From Micromonospora pisi (GTDB lineage Bacteria; Actinomycetota; Actinomycetes; Mycobacteriales; Micromonosporaceae), in assembly GCF_003633685.1 (NCBI RefSeq), contig NZ_RBKT01000001.1, positions 3,348,001-3,412,000 on the forward strand: a stretch of 64,000 bases of DNA, read 5' to 3'. Shown here piece by piece: positions 44,914 through 54,768 of the stretch. Both the position numbers and the translations under genes were made by a program. Below the pieces are notes generated by a model. That model was not told where the DNA came from. It saw nothing but the letters and a program-made list of their open reading frames with translations, and made no database searches. Position 1 is the first letter of the stretch; each line of letters opens with the position of its first letter.

Positions 44914-46089
44914 ATGCTCAGCGGCGTGGGAGTCTCGACGGTGCTCGTGGTGCTCGTCTGTCTCAGCGCCGGTGGCGCGCTGGGCTGGCTCGCCGCCCGC
45001 GCCCGCTCGGCCACCGAGATCGCCCGACTGGACGCGACCCTGCGCGCCACCCGGGACGGCGAGGGACGGCTGGAGCAGTCGATGCGGGCGCTCTCCTACG
45101 AGGCGACAGCGCAGTCCCAGGAGGCGGTGGCCCGGGCGGTGGCTCCACTGCACGAGACCCTGCGCCGGTACGAGCAGCGGGTGGCGGAACTGGAGCGCGA
45201 CCGGGTCGACGCGTACGCCGAACTGCGGGAGCAGGTGCGGTCGATGGGCGCGGTCTCCGGCGAGCTGCGTACGGAGACAAAACAGCTCGTCGCGGCGCTG
45301 CGGGCACCCCAGGTCCGGGGCCGGTGGGGTGAGCACCAGTTGCGCCGGATCGTCGAGGCCGCCGGCCTGCTGGAGCACTGCGACTTCGCCGAGCAGGTCA
45401 CCGCCGCCACGGACCAGCAGGTGGTCCGCCCCGACCTGGTGGTCCGACTGCACGGCGGCCGGTCGGTGGTGGTCGACGCGAAGGCGCCGTTCGAGGCGTA
45501 CCTGACCGCGATGGAGGCACGGGACGAGCGCGGGCGGGACGCGCACCTGGACAACCACGCCCGGCACCTGCGGGCCCACGTGGACGCCCTGTCGGCCAAG
45601 GCGTACTGGTCGGCGTTCGCGCAGACACCGGAGTTCGTGGTGCTCTTCGTTCCGGCCGACCCGTTCCTCGACGTCGCGCTGCAGCGGGACCCGACCCTGA
45701 TGGAGCACGCCTTCACCCGCAACATCGTGCTCGCCACCCCGGCCACCCTGGTCGCCCTGCTCCGTACGGTGGCATATGCCTGGCGTCAGGAGGCACTCGC
45801 CCGCAATGCGGTGGCGGTGCACACGCTGGCCCGGGAACTCTACGGACGACTGTCCACTCTGGGTGAACACGTGGCGAAGCTCGGCAGTTCGCTGGGCGGA
45901 GCGGTGACCGCTTACAACCGCGCGGTGGGCTCCCTGGAGTCGCGGGTGCTGGTGAGCGCGCGCAAGTTGGCCGACCTTGGTGTGTCCGGTGACGAGTTGG
46001 CCGCGCCGGCTCAGGTCGAGCTCACCACCCGGCATTTGCAGGCGCCCGAGCTGACCGATAACGGCCAACACGAATCTCACGCAGAGTAG
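44914..46089 (+). CDS. rmuC: DNA recombination protein RmuC homologue
   Basis: A 391-residue protein. One N-terminal membrane segment (VSTVLVVLVCLSAGGALGWLAA) is followed by a coiled-coil region (residues ~30-130) and the RmuC nuclease-like domain: VRGRWGEHQLRRIVEAAGLLEHCDF, DLVVRLHGGRSVVVDAKAPFEAYL, FVVLFVPADPFLDVAL, ATPATLVALLRTVAYAWRQE. The family limits DNA inversions and rearrangements; it is related to PD-(D/E)XK nucleases, and the D-x-K seen here in VVDAK fits. ATG at 44914. Confidence 0.88.
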   Translation: MLSGVGVSTVLVVLVCLSAGGALGWLAARARSATEIARLDATLRATRDGEGRLEQSMRALSYEATAQSQEAVARAVAPLHETLRRYEQRVAELERDRVDAYAELREQVRSMGAVSGELRTETKQLVAALRAPQVRGRWGEHQLRRIVEAAGLLEHCDFAEQVTAATDQQVVRPDLVVRLHGGRSVVVDAKAPFEAYLTAMEARDERGRDAHLDNHARHLRAHVDALSAKAYWSAFAQTPEFVVLFVPADPFLDVALQRDPTLMEHAFTRNIVLATPATLVALLRTVAYAWRQEALARNAVAVHTLARELYGRLSTLGEHVAKLGSSLGGAVTAYNRAVGSLESRVLVSARKLADLGVSGDELAAPAQVELTTRHLQAPELTDNGQHESHAE

Positions 46090-46243
46090 CGGAATGTAAC
46101 ATACAAATATGTGAATCAGATGCGGTCAATATCACGGGCTGGTCACAACGGACTCTGGACTAGTGACAGGGATCGACCAGACGCGAAAGATGCGCTCACA
46201 CGTGCCCTGTTTCTAAGGGCCCTGTTCTCTGGAGGAAGAGAAC

Positions 46244-49200
46244 GTGAGCAAACCCCGTACCTGGAGTCGGCGTACCTCCGCCGGCCTCCTCGCGTCAGTC
46301 GTGGCGGCGGGCGCCATGACACTGACGGGTGGTGTGACAACCGCCGGTGCCAACCCGTCGACCGAAGCCGACGTTCTCAAGGGGACCCCCACGGACACGT
46401 TGGGTTCCCACGATCTCGAACTGCTCGCCAAGGCCGAGGCCAACCGCGAACAGGACGTCACGGTAATCGTGGTGACGGACAAGGGCGAGGCCAACGACGT
46501 CGCGGCTGAGCTGAAGAAGCTCGGCGGCGTCATCGGCAAGCAGGTGGATGGTGTCGGCTACGTCCGCGCCCGGATTCCCACCAGCGCCGTGCTCAAGGCG
46601 GCCAAGCTGCCCGGCGTCGCGGCCCTCGACCTGAACGAGACGATCCAGCTGCCGAAGCCGGAGCCGGTGAAGGCGGGCGCCAAGGCAACTGTCGCGGTGA
46701 GCGGGCCGGGCGCGGACACGCCCGCCGTCAACCCGTACATGCCGACCAGCGAGACCGGCGCGGTCGCCTTCAAGCAGGCACACCCCGAGTGGGACGGGCG
46801 GGGGGTGACCATCGGCATCATGGACTCCGGCGTCGACCTGGACAACCCGGCGCTGCAGACCACCACCACCGGCGAACGCAAGATCGTCGACTGGTTCACC
46901 GCCACCGACCCGCTGTTCGACAGTGACGGCACCTGGCGGGCCATGCTCACCGACGTCACCGGCCCGGCCTTCAACTACGGCGGCACGAGCTGGACCGCCC
47001 CGGCGGGCACGTACAAGATCAACCGGTTCTCGGAGAACATCACCACCGCGAGTTCCCCGGGCGGTGACGTCAACCGTGACGGCGACACCACCGACGCGTT
47101 CGGTGTCCTCTACGACCCGGTGAGCCACGACATCAGGGTCGACGCCAACCAGAACCGCGACTTCAACGACGACCCGGTGATGCGCCCGTACGGCGAGCGC
47201 TACGACATCGGACACTTCGGCACCGACAACCCGGCCACCGCCGTACGGGACCAGATACCGTTCGTGGTCGAGTACCGCGAGGACGTCGACACCACCCCCG
47301 CCGGCCTGCCCGGCGTCGCCGACTTCGTCAACATCGGCATCATCGAGGACGAGCACGGCTCGCACGTCGCCGGCATCACCGCAGCCAACGACATGCTGGG
47401 CAACGCCAACTTCGACGGCGCCGCCCCCGGCGCCAAGCTGGTCTCCGCCCGCGCCTGCTCCTGGGGCGGTGGCTGCACCGCCGCCGCACTCAGCGACGGC
47501 ATGGTCGAACTGGTCGTCAACCGTGGCGTCGACGTGGTCAACCTGTCGATCGGTGGCCTCCCGGCGCTGAACGACGGCAACAACGCCCGCGCCCGGCTCT
47601 ACGACAACCTGATCCGCGACTACGGCGTCCAGCTGTTCATCTCGGCCGGCAACAGCGGCCCGGGTGTGAACACCCTCGGCGACCCGTCCACCGCGACCGA
47701 CGCGGTCAGCGTCGCGGCCGGCATCAGCCAGGAGACCTACCTGGCCAACTACGGCTCGGTCACCCGTACGCCGTACCAGCTGTTCAACTTCTCCTCCCGT
47801 GGCCCGCGTGAGGACGGTGCGTTCAAGCCGAGCATCACCGCACCGGGGTCGGCGCTGTCGACCACGCCGGTGTGGCAGCCGGGCATCCCGGTGGCCGAGG
47901 CCGGCTACCAGCTCCCGCCGGGCATCCAGATGATCAACGGCACCTCGATGTCCTCGCCGCAGGCGACCGGCGCCGCGGCGCTGCTGCTCTCGGCGGCAAA
48001 GGCCACCGGCAAGGACGCCGCCCCGGAGAAGCTCCGCAAGGCGATCTACTCGTCGGCCACCTGGATCGACGGAGTCGGCGCGGAGGGCCAGGGCAACGGC
48101 ATGTTCAATGTGCCGGGCGCCTGGGACCTGCTCGCCGGCGGCTTCGAGGTGCGCGGCTACGAGACCGCCGCGCCGGTCTGCACCCCGTTCGCCGACTTCC
48201 TGGTGACGCCGGGCAAGGGTGCCGGCATCTACAACAGCTGCGCGGTGACCGAGGGCGGCCAGCGGCCGGACGTGGCCAAGAAGTACACGGTCAAGGTCAC
48301 CCGGACCACCGGTGCCAAGAAGGACATCAAGCACACCGTCCGCTGGGTCGGCAACGACGGCACCTTCCGCAACGCCCCGAAGAACCTGATCCTGCCGCTG
48401 AACAAGACCGTGACCTTCACCGTCGAGGCACGGGCCGGCTACGGCTCGCACAGCGCGATCATGCAGGTGGACGACCCGGCCACCTCGATCGTCGACTTCG
48501 CGTTCCTCAACACGGTCGTCATCTCCAACGTGCCGACGAAGCCGAACTTCGACTTCACCACCAGCGGCACGGTCGACCGCAACCTCTCCAAGTCCTTCTT
48601 CGTCACCGTGCCGGAGGGCGCGGCGGCGTTGCAGGTCAACCTCACCGGGATCGCCCCGGGCTCGCAGACCCGCTTCATCGCGAACAGCCCGTACGGTGTT
48701 CCGGTCGAGAGCACCTCGAGCCTGAACTGCTTCACCAACTTCTCCGACCCGGCCGTCTGCAAGCCGGAGGAGCGGTCGTACGAGAACCCGGTCCCGGGTG
48801 TCTGGGAGATCGAGGTGGAGTCGCGGCGTACCTCCGGCCTGCTGGAGAACCCGTTCGCGCTGCAGGCCCGGATCCAGGGTGTCGCGGTGCAGCCGTCCGT
48901 GGTCGAACTGCCCAACGTCACCGCTGGTCAGCCGACCCCGGTCACCTGGTCGCTGAGCAACACCTACGGCCCGGTCACGGTCTCCGGTCAGGGCGGCGCG
49001 CTCGGTAGCGTCGTGTCGGAGCGTCCGACCATCGCCAACCACGAGGTGCAGACCTTCGAGGTGGCGGTACCGGCCGGTGCCACCCGTCTCGACGTCGCGA
49101 TCGGCAACACCAGTGACCCGGCCGCCGACCTGGACCTCTTCGTGTACCGCAACGGCACGCTTGTCGGGCAGGCCGCCGACGGGGACTCGGAAGAGGCGGT

Positions 49201-49501
49201 GGCTCTGGTGAACCCGGCCGCGGGCGTCTACACGGTGGAGATCGACGGGTACGCCGTACCCACCGGCTCCACCGCGTACGACTACCGGGACGTGTTCTAC
49301 TCGGCCGCGCTGGGCAACATCTCGTCGTCGGGCGCCTGGGTGAACCTGCCGAAGAACGGTTCCACCGGCAGTGTCACCGGCGCGGTCACGGTGCTGAGCG
49401 CACCGCCGGCCGGCCGGCAGCTCTTCGGTGAGCTCAAGATCGTGACCAACGAGGGCGCGGTCGTCGGCAGCGGCAACGTGGCGATCGGCTCGGTCAACTA
49501 A
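46244..49501 (+). CDS. Large secreted subtilisin-like serine peptidase (S8 family)
   Basis: A 1085-residue exported protease. The signal peptide (KPRTWSRRTSAGLLASVVAAGAMTLTGGVTTAGA) is followed by an I9-like propeptide (~70-135). The catalytic triad is D194 (GIMDSGVDL), H371 (EDEHGSHVAG) and S568 (NGTSMSSPQATG), with the oxyanion Asn in FISAGNSGPG. The 177-residue gap between Asp and His is far longer than in subtilisin and resembles tripeptidyl-peptidase-II-like subtilases. The ~450 residues after the catalytic domain are beta-rich, with a pre-peptidase-C-like segment near the end (ADLDLFVYRNGTLVG..VYTVEIDGYA). The GTG has an excellent GGAGGAAGAG site 3-4 nt further upstream than usual spacing. 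Confidence 0.9.
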   Translation: MSKPRTWSRRTSAGLLASVVAAGAMTLTGGVTTAGANPSTEADVLKGTPTDTLGSHDLELLAKAEANREQDVTVIVVTDKGEANDVAAELKKLGGVIGKQVDGVGYVRARIPTSAVLKAAKLPGVAALDLNETIQLPKPEPVKAGAKATVAVSGPGADTPAVNPYMPTSETGAVAFKQAHPEWDGRGVTIGIMDSGVDLDNPALQTTTTGERKIVDWFTATDPLFDSDGTWRAMLTDVTGPAFNYGGTSWTAPAGTYKINRFSENITTASSPGGDVNRDGDTTDAFGVLYDPVSHDIRVDANQNRDFNDDPVMRPYGERYDIGHFGTDNPATAVRDQIPFVVEYREDVDTTPAGLPGVADFVNIGIIEDEHGSHVAGITAANDMLGNANFDGAAPGAKLVSARACSWGGGCTAAALSDGMVELVVNRGVDVVNLSIGGLPALNDGNNARARLYDNLIRDYGVQLFISAGNSGPGVNTLGDPSTATDAVSVAAGISQETYLANYGSVTRTPYQLFNFSSRGPREDGAFKPSITAPGSALSTTPVWQPGIPVAEAGYQLPPGIQMINGTSMSSPQATGAAALLLSAAKATGKDAAPEKLRKAIYSSATWIDGVGAEGQGNGMFNVPGAWDLLAGGFEVRGYETAAPVCTPFADFLVTPGKGAGIYNSCAVTEGGQRPDVAKKYTVKVTRTTGAKKDIKHTVRWVGNDGTFRNAPKNLILPLNKTVTFTVEARAGYGSHSAIMQVDDPATSIVDFAFLNTVVISNVPTKPNFDFTTSGTVDRNLSKSFFVTVPEGAAALQVNLTGIAPGSQTRFIANSPYGVPVESTSSLNCFTNFSDPAVCKPEERSYENPVPGVWEIEVESRRTSGLLENPFALQARIQGVAVQPSVVELPNVTAGQPTPVTWSLSNTYGPVTVSGQGGALGSVVSERPTIANHEVQTFEVAVPAGATRLDVAIGNTSDPAADLDLFVYRNGTLVGQAADGDSEEAVALVNPAAGVYTVEIDGYAVPTGSTAYDYRDVFYSAALGNISSSGAWVNLPKNGSTGSVTGAVTVLSAPPAGRQLFGELKIVTNEGAVVGSGNVAIGSVN

Positions 49502-49519
49502 CCACCAGTACGGCAAAAG

Positions 49520-49555
49520 CGTGGAGCCCGTCCCCGGTTGGGGGCGGGCTCCACG
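49520..49555. terminator. Bidirectional hairpin terminator between subtilase and lipoprotein genes
   Basis: Arms 49520-49535 and 49540-49555 pair over 16 positions with one G-U (CGTGGAGCCCGTCCCC / GGGGGCGGGCTCCACG), loop GGTT. It is flanked by TTTCG on the plus side and by CTTTTGCC when read on the minus strand, so it can stop both convergent genes. Confidence 0.8.
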
Positions 49556-49579
49556 TTTCGATCCGGTGGTGCCGAGCGG

Positions 49580-50014
49580 TCAGGCTGGTTTGGCGCTCTC
49601 CACCACCAACGGTGTGCCCTGCTGGCAGGTGGTCATCAGACCGGGCTGGAGCCGCCCGGTCACGGTCACCCGGGCACCGGCGCGTAACTGCTCGCGCGGC
49701 CCGCCGATGAGCAGATAGTTGTCGATCAACATGCAGTTGGGCTCTACCCCCTGCGTGATCACGCCGGTGACGGTGAACGTGCCGGTCGGGGCCGATCCAC
49801 CCGGCGACCAACCCGGGCTGGGGCGGCGCGGGCTGGCCGGGGCGGTCGAGTTGGCCGGCGGCAGCGGCGGTTCGGCGTTCGGGTCACTGGGCTTGACGGT
49901 AGACAACGACGGTCCTCCTGAGGGGTTGACCGAGGGTGGGGTCGCGGACTCGCCGCAGGCGCCGAGAACCACGCAGAGCGCCACCGCGGGGAGCCCGATC
50001 CGAATCGACTTCAT
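49580..50014 (-). CDS. Small secreted lipoprotein with OB-like C-terminal domain
   Basis: A 144-residue lipoprotein. The signal peptide MKSIRIGLPAVALCVVLGAC ends in a lipobox (LGAC). A ~60-residue Pro/Ser-rich linker follows and then a small beta domain (GTFTVTGVITQGVEPNCMLIDNYLLIGG..LRAGARVTVTGRLQP), which resembles DUF5666/OB-fold modules. Two cysteines in the domain could form a disulfide. Function unknown. The ATG at 50014 follows GGAGGACGT. Confidence 0.75.
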   Translation of the reverse strand: MKSIRIGLPAVALCVVLGACGESATPPSVNPSGGPSLSTVKPSDPNAEPPLPPANSTAPASPRRPSPGWSPGGSAPTGTFTVTGVITQGVEPNCMLIDNYLLIGGPREQLRAGARVTVTGRLQPGLMTTCQQGTPLVVESAKPA

Positions 50015-50139
50015 ACGTCCTCCGACGGCGGCACCGGCCCGTACGTTCCACCGCGCCGGTACGGGACCACGTGCGGCATCCCGCCCCGGGCGGGACGGGA
50101 TCCGCTCGCCGTGCTCGCCGGGCGGCACCGGGTGCCCGC

Positions 50140-51168
50140 TCAGCCGTTGCCGGCGCTGGCGGCGAGCGCGGCGGCCTGCACGGACCGGGCCGCGGCCGCG
50201 GCCTTCATGTCGCGCTTGAGCTCCTGCGGCAGCGAGAAGGTGAGCCGCTCGTCGGCGGTGGTCACCTCGGCCACATCGGTGAAACCCCGCTCGGCGAGGT
50301 GGTCCAGGACCTGCATGACGAGCTCGTCCGGAACGCTGGCACCCGAGGTCAACCCGACGGTGGTGGCACCGGCCAGCCACTCGTCGGAGATCTCCGAGGC
50401 GTAGTCGACCAGGTAGCCGGCCCGGGCACCCGCGTCGACGGCGACCTCGACCAGACGGATCGAGTTGGACGAGTTGCGCGAGCCGACCACGATCACCACG
50501 TCGCAGTCGGCGGCGATCTGCTTGACCACGTGCTGACGGTTCGAGGTGGCGTAGCAGATGTCGTCGCTGGGCGGCGACTGGAGCAGTGGCAGCCGCTGCT
50601 TGAGTCGGGCCACCGTCTCCATCGTCTCGTCCACCGAGAGCGTCGTCTGGGAGAGCCAGACGACCTTCGACGGGTCCCGCACGGTCACCTGGTCGACGCT
50701 GTCCGGCCCGTCGACCAGCTGGATGTGCGCGGGCGCCTCGCCAGCGGTACCGATGACCTCCTCGTGGCCCTCGTGGCCGATGAGCAGGATGTCGTAGTCG
50801 TCGGCCGCGAACCGCCGCGCCTCGTGGTGCACCTTGGTGACCAACGGGCAGGTCGCGTCGATCGCGCGCAGCGACCGCTCCTTGGCCTGCACGTACACCT
50901 CGGGCGCGACGCCGTGCGCGGAGAAGATCACGGTGGCCCCCTCGGGGACCTCCTCGTTCTCCTCGACGAAGATCGCTCCCTGCTGCTCCAGGGTCGAGAC
51001 GACATGCTTGTTGTGCACGATCTGCTTGCGTACGTAGATCGGCGCGCCATAGAGCTTGAGCGCCTCCTCGACGGTCTGCACCGCCCGGTCGACGCCGGCA
51101 CAGTAACCGCGCGGCTTGGCCAGCAGCACACGCTTGCGGGTCTCGGGAGTCGCCTCAGCCTCGATCAC
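50140..51168 (-). CDS. ispH: 4-hydroxy-3-methylbut-2-enyl diphosphate reductase (MEP isoprenoid pathway)
   Basis: A 342-residue iron-sulfur enzyme. The three cluster cysteines are C23 ([11 protein letters not shown]), C107 ([11 protein letters not shown]) and C205 (ICYATSNRQ), and the [11 protein letters not shown] and SRNSSNS motifs of the active site are present. It makes IPP and DMAPP from HMBPP with reducing power from ferredoxin. The last ~30 residues are Ala-rich and poorly conserved. GTG at 51168. Divergent from xseA-xseB, an arrangement conserved in actinobacteria (lytB-xseA-xseB). Confidence 0.95.
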   Translation of the reverse strand: MIEAEATPETRKRVLLAKPRGYCAGVDRAVQTVEEALKLYGAPIYVRKQIVHNKHVVSTLEQQGAIFVEENEEVPEGATVIFSAHGVAPEVYVQAKERSLRAIDATCPLVTKVHHEARRFAADDYDILLIGHEGHEEVIGTAGEAPAHIQLVDGPDSVDQVTVRDPSKVVWLSQTTLSVDETMETVARLKQRLPLLQSPPSDDICYATSNRQHVVKQIAADCDVVIVVGSRNSSNSIRLVEVAVDAGARAGYLVDYASEISDEWLAGATTVGLTSGASVPDELVMQVLDHLAERGFTDVAEVTTADERLTFSLPQELKRDMKAAAAARSVQAAALAASAGNG

Positions 51169-51324
51169 ACGGTCAGTCTACGTGCCGATCCGGGCCGGGG
51201 CAGCGGGCCGGCACAGTGGGTGGCGCAGCCGACCGGCGCAGCGGACCGGCGCAGCACCCGCCGGGCGCGTACGGGTGGGGCGGGGCGGACCGGCGGACCG
51301 CGCGGCCCACCGTAGGCTGACCGG

Positions 51325-52545
51325 ATGACCGAGGCCGCCGCCGGGCGCAGCACCCCCGAAGAGCCGTGGCCGGTTCGGGTGGTCAGCCAGAAGGTGAGTG
51401 CCTGGATCGCCAAGCTCGGCTGGGTCTGGGTCGACGGCCAGGTTGCCCAGATCAGCCGCCGTCCGGGTGCGGCCACCGTCTTCCTCACCCTCCGTGACCC
51501 GTCGGCCGACCTCAGCCTCACCGTGACCGCCAGCCGGGACGTGCTCGACGCGGGCGCGCCCGAACTCGCCGAGGGCGCCCGGGTGGTGCTGCACGCGAAG
51601 CCCGAGTTCTACGCCGGGCGCGGCACCCTCAGCCTGCGGGCCGACGAGATCCGCCAGGTGGGGCTCGGCGAGCTGCTGGCCCGGCTGGAGAAGCTGAAGA
51701 AGCTGCTCGCCGCCGAGGGACTCTTCGACCGGGCCCGTAAGCGGCGGCTCCCGTTCCTGCCGAACCGGGTCGGGCTGATCACCGGCCGCGCCTCGGCCGC
51801 GGAACGGGACGTTCTGCTCAACACCCAGCGCCGCTGGCCCGCGGTGGACTTCCGGACCATCAACGTCGCCGTTCAGGGGCCGACGGCGGTGCCGCAGATC
51901 ATCGACGCGCTGCGCGTACTCGACGCGGACGAGAGCGTGGACGTGATTGTGCTGGCCCGGGGCGGAGGCGGGGTGGAGGATCTGCTCCCCTTCTCCGACG
52001 AGGCGCTCTGCCGGGCCGTCTTCGGCTGCCGTACGCCGGTGGTCAGCGCGATCGGGCACGAGAGCGACGCGCCGCTGGTCGACTACGTCGCCGATCTGCG
52101 CGCCTCCACACCCACCGACGCGGCGAAACGGATCGTGCCGGATCTGGCCGAGGAACAGCGGCTGATCGGCCAGGCCCGGAACCGGCTCGACCGGGCCGTA
52201 CGCGGACTGGTCGACCGGGAGTCGCACCGGCTCGACGGGCTGCGGTCCCGACCTGTGCTCGCCCGCCCGGAGGTCATGATCGACCAGCGGACGGCCGAGA
52301 CCGGGGCGCTGCGGGACCGGGCCGGGCGCTGCCTCGACCACCGGCTGACCACCGCCGGCGGGGAACTGCGCCAGACGGTGGCCCGGCTCCGCGCGCTCTC
52401 CCCGGCCGCCACCCTCGAACGCGGGTACGCCATCGTGCAGCGCTCCGACGAGCAGGTGGTACGCGCGGCGGGCGAGGTGGGCGCGGGCGACCAGCTTCGG
52501 ATCCGTCTCGCCGACGGTGAGCTGACCGCGACCGTGGACGCCTGA
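51325..52545 (+). CDS. xseA: Exodeoxyribonuclease VII large subunit
   Basis: A 406-residue protein with the N-terminal OB-fold ([28 protein letters not shown]), then the catalytic region [46 protein letters not shown] and [29 protein letters not shown], then a coiled-coil part and the short C-terminal [10 protein letters not shown] segment. It degrades single-stranded DNA with the small subunit encoded 25 bp downstream. Confidence 0.95.
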   Translation: MTEAAAGRSTPEEPWPVRVVSQKVSAWIAKLGWVWVDGQVAQISRRPGAATVFLTLRDPSADLSLTVTASRDVLDAGAPELAEGARVVLHAKPEFYAGRGTLSLRADEIRQVGLGELLARLEKLKKLLAAEGLFDRARKRRLPFLPNRVGLITGRASAAERDVLLNTQRRWPAVDFRTINVAVQGPTAVPQIIDALRVLDADESVDVIVLARGGGGVEDLLPFSDEALCRAVFGCRTPVVSAIGHESDAPLVDYVADLRASTPTDAAKRIVPDLAEEQRLIGQARNRLDRAVRGLVDRESHRLDGLRSRPVLARPEVMIDQRTAETGALRDRAGRCLDHRLTTAGGELRQTVARLRALSPAATLERGYAIVQRSDEQVVRAAGEVGAGDQLRIRLADGELTATVDA

Positions 52546-52570
52546 TCCGTACGTACCGAGATGGGACACG

Positions 52571-52810
52571 ATGACTGACGAGCAGAAGCGCACCGCCGGA
52601 CCGGACGAGCGGCTCAGCTACGAGCAGGCCCGGGCCGAACTGGCCTCGGTGGTGGAGCGGTTGGAGACCGGCGGGACGTCGCTGGAGGAGTCCCTGGCGC
52701 TCTGGGAGCGCGGCGAACGGCTGGCTGAGATCTGCCAGCGCTGGTTGGACGGCGCCCGGGACCGGATCGACGCGGCCCGGCGGGCCCGGGAGGGCGGGAC
52801 ACCCGCCTGA
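52571..52810 (+). CDS. xseB: Exodeoxyribonuclease VII small subunit
   Basis: A 79-residue helical protein; LSYEQARAELASVVERLETGGTSLEESLALWERGERLAEICQRWLDGAR is the diagnostic XseB segment. Several copies bind one XseA. ATG at 52571, same operon as xseA. Confidence 0.95.
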   Translation: MTDEQKRTAGPDERLSYEQARAELASVVERLETGGTSLEESLALWERGERLAEICQRWLDGARDRIDAARRAREGGTPA

Positions 52811-52858
52811 TCTCCCGGGTCCGGGGTCGATCACTGCCTGCCTGAGCGGTTCGTAGTC

Positions 52859-53656
52859 CTACTTGAGCAGTTCGTACAGTTCGGCCGGCGCCTCGACGAC
52901 CTGGTCGGCCGGCGGCGCCTTCGGAGCCGGGGCTGCGCCGTAGTCGGAGTAGCTGACCTGGAGTTCCTGGGCGGCGGTCGCCCCGGCCGCGGGCACCTTG
53001 ATGGTCAACTGGGTGAGCCGGCCCTGGGCGTCGACCTTCGCCTCGAACGGCAGCTTGGCCGCGGCGGGGCCGAGATCCTTCACGATCGAGCCGCCGACCA
53101 GGCTCGCATCGGTCGCCTTGGTCAGGTCGATGTTGCCGGTGAAGACATCGTCGGTGGTCTCGCGTACGTCGACGACGGCCTGGGTGAGCGCGGCGGCTCC
53201 GGCCGGGTCGACGTCCTCGAAGTCGAAGTCCAGCAGCGCGAGGCCCTCGATCCTGCTCTTGTCGAGGTGGTGGTACTTCCCGGTGGCGAGCAGCCCGAGT
53301 CCGGGCACCGCCTCCAGTCCGTCCCCCTCGATCTTGGCCCAGCCGTCGGTGCCGATGTAGATCATGTCCATCGCCATTGAGCTGCCGGCAGCACCGAAGG
53401 TCATCTTCATTCGGGCACTCCGGCTCGGCAGGTGGACCACACCCTCGCCACGGGTGCTGTCGCTGGAGATGGCGAAGCTGAAGTTGCCCTTGGCGATCTC
53501 CAGGGTGGAGGCGAGCAGGGCCGCCTTCGCGTCGGTGGAGGTGGCCGGACCCTGCGACGCGACGGGTTTGGCGCCCCCTGGCTCGCACGCGGCGATTCCG
53601 GGGACGAGCAAAGCTGCGCTGACGAGAACGGTGACGCTCGAGCGCCGAATTCTCAC
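52859..53656 (-). CDS. LppX_LprAFG-family lipoprotein
   Basis: A 265-residue lipoprotein: signal peptide RIRRSSVTVLVSAALLVPGIAAC with lipobox IAAC, then the LppX/LprA/LprF/LprG beta-sheet domain (ALLASTLEIAKGNFSFAISSDSTRGEGVVHLPSRSARMKMT.., MIYIGTDGWAKI, and TTDDVFTGNIDLTKA). In mycobacteria these proteins bind and carry acylated lipids to the outer envelope; here the cargo is unknown. GTG at 53656. Convergent with xseB. Confidence 0.85.
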   Translation of the reverse strand: MRIRRSSVTVLVSAALLVPGIAACEPGGAKPVASQGPATSTDAKAALLASTLEIAKGNFSFAISSDSTRGEGVVHLPSRSARMKMTFGAAGSSMAMDMIYIGTDGWAKIEGDGLEAVPGLGLLATGKYHHLDKSRIEGLALLDFDFEDVDPAGAAALTQAVVDVRETTDDVFTGNIDLTKATDASLVGGSIVKDLGPAAAKLPFEAKVDAQGRLTQLTIKVPAAGATAAQELQVSYSDYGAAPAPKAPPADQVVEAPAELYELLK

Positions 53657-53923
53657 GTGGAATCCCCTTCAGGATGTCTCCGGCGTCAATACGCCGCTGA
53701 CTGAAGGCCGTAGCCTAACGCCTGGACATCCCTCGCAGATAACCCTTAAGTATTACATAAAACTCGCGGATATCTGCCATAAGTTCGACGGCAGCCGACG
53801 GGTCGGTCGGGGCACCAACGACCGTCGTGAGCACCCAGCTCATTGATGACCGCCTCTGGGTCACCCGTCAGGCCCACCCTCGCCCCGATCCAGGCCCGCC
53901 CTTGCCCGATCCGGCCTCGTTCG

Positions 53924-54610
53924 CTAGCCGAGCGCCCCGGCGAGGTCACGCAGCTCGCTCTCCCGGGCCGAACCGACCACGATCACTGTTCGCCCCGGCT
54001 CCATCAGCACCAGGGCCCGTTCGCTCGCCCGCGCGGTGTAGCGCTGCCAGTTCCGCCCGTCGACCTCGGTCGCGCCCTGCGGTTGCCCCTTGGGGGTCAG
54101 TTCGGTCGGCAACAGCCGCTCGGCCGGCAGGTTGCTCTGCACCACCTGTACGGCCCCGCCATTCGGGCTCAGGTATCCCAGACGCAGGGTTACGGCCCCC
54201 TCTGGGCGCTGGAGATTGGCGGTCACGCTCTGCCAACCGTCGGCCAGGCCGACCGGCTCGCTCACCGGGAAGGCGTTGATCGACCGGGCCTGGGCCACGG
54301 TCGGCGCCGGATCGATCTCGGCCGGCTGGTCACCGCCGAGGAAGACCCGATAGAACCCGACCAACAGCGCGATCGGGATCAGGAGCACCAGCAGGGAGAT
54401 CGCCATGTCCTTCGGCGAGCGCTCCGAGCGGGTCGCGGCGGCTACCACCTCCGCCGTCGCAGCCGCCTCGCTGGCGTCGGAGTCAGCCGGGTCACGGTCA
54501 CCCGGAGTGAGGTCAGTTGCCCCGAGGGCGCACGGTCCAGGGTCACTCTGGGTACGGTCGTTTCGGGTGCCGTCGTTCGAATCGCGGTCAACAGGCGCAG
54601 CGGAGTCCAC
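53924..54610 (-). CDS. DUF4245 membrane-anchored protein
   Basis: A 228-residue protein. A ~65-residue charged cytosolic tail precedes one membrane segment (MAISLLVLLIPIALLVGFYRVF), after which the DUF4245 domain follows (SEPVGLADGWQSVTANLQR, TLRLGYLSPNGGAVQVVQSN, GRNWQRYTARASERALVLMEPGRTVIVVGSARESELRDLAGAL). The pairing with a divergent glpX is conserved in actinobacteria (Rv1100/Rv1099c in M. tuberculosis). Function unknown. GTG at 54610. The 267-bp gap to the LppX-type gene is AT-rich near 53740-53790, with a 7-bp dyad GCAGATA/TATCTGC (53735-53741, 53771-53777). Confidence 0.85.
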   Translation of the reverse strand: MDSAAPVDRDSNDGTRNDRTQSDPGPCALGATDLTPGDRDPADSDASEAAATAEVVAAATRSERSPKDMAISLLVLLIPIALLVGFYRVFLGGDQPAEIDPAPTVAQARSINAFPVSEPVGLADGWQSVTANLQRPEGAVTLRLGYLSPNGGAVQVVQSNLPAERLLPTELTPKGQPQGATEVDGRNWQRYTARASERALVLMEPGRTVIVVGSARESELRDLAGALG

Positions 54611-54768
54611 GTAACCAGTTTGACAGCCGTTCCGACTGCTGCGACCTGGACCACCCGCGACCGAACCTGATCTACGTTCGCAAGCGTGTCAGGATCTAAT
54701 GACATGGCCGGTGGCAGGCTTGGCCTTCCGCCGGTTCACCCCGCACCGTCGCGAGGAGGAGCCCCGCC

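Noticed and set aside
46295-49516. A 1073-codon minus-strand open frame
   Set aside because: Antisense to the subtilase gene, with Arg/Val/Asp-rich low-information sequence. The plus strand has a signal peptide, triad and a good ribosome binding site.
53746-53949. A 67-codon minus-strand ORF between DUF4245 and the lipoprotein gene
   Set aside because: It overlaps the 3' end of the DUF4245 gene in another frame, has no ribosome binding site and resembles no protein.
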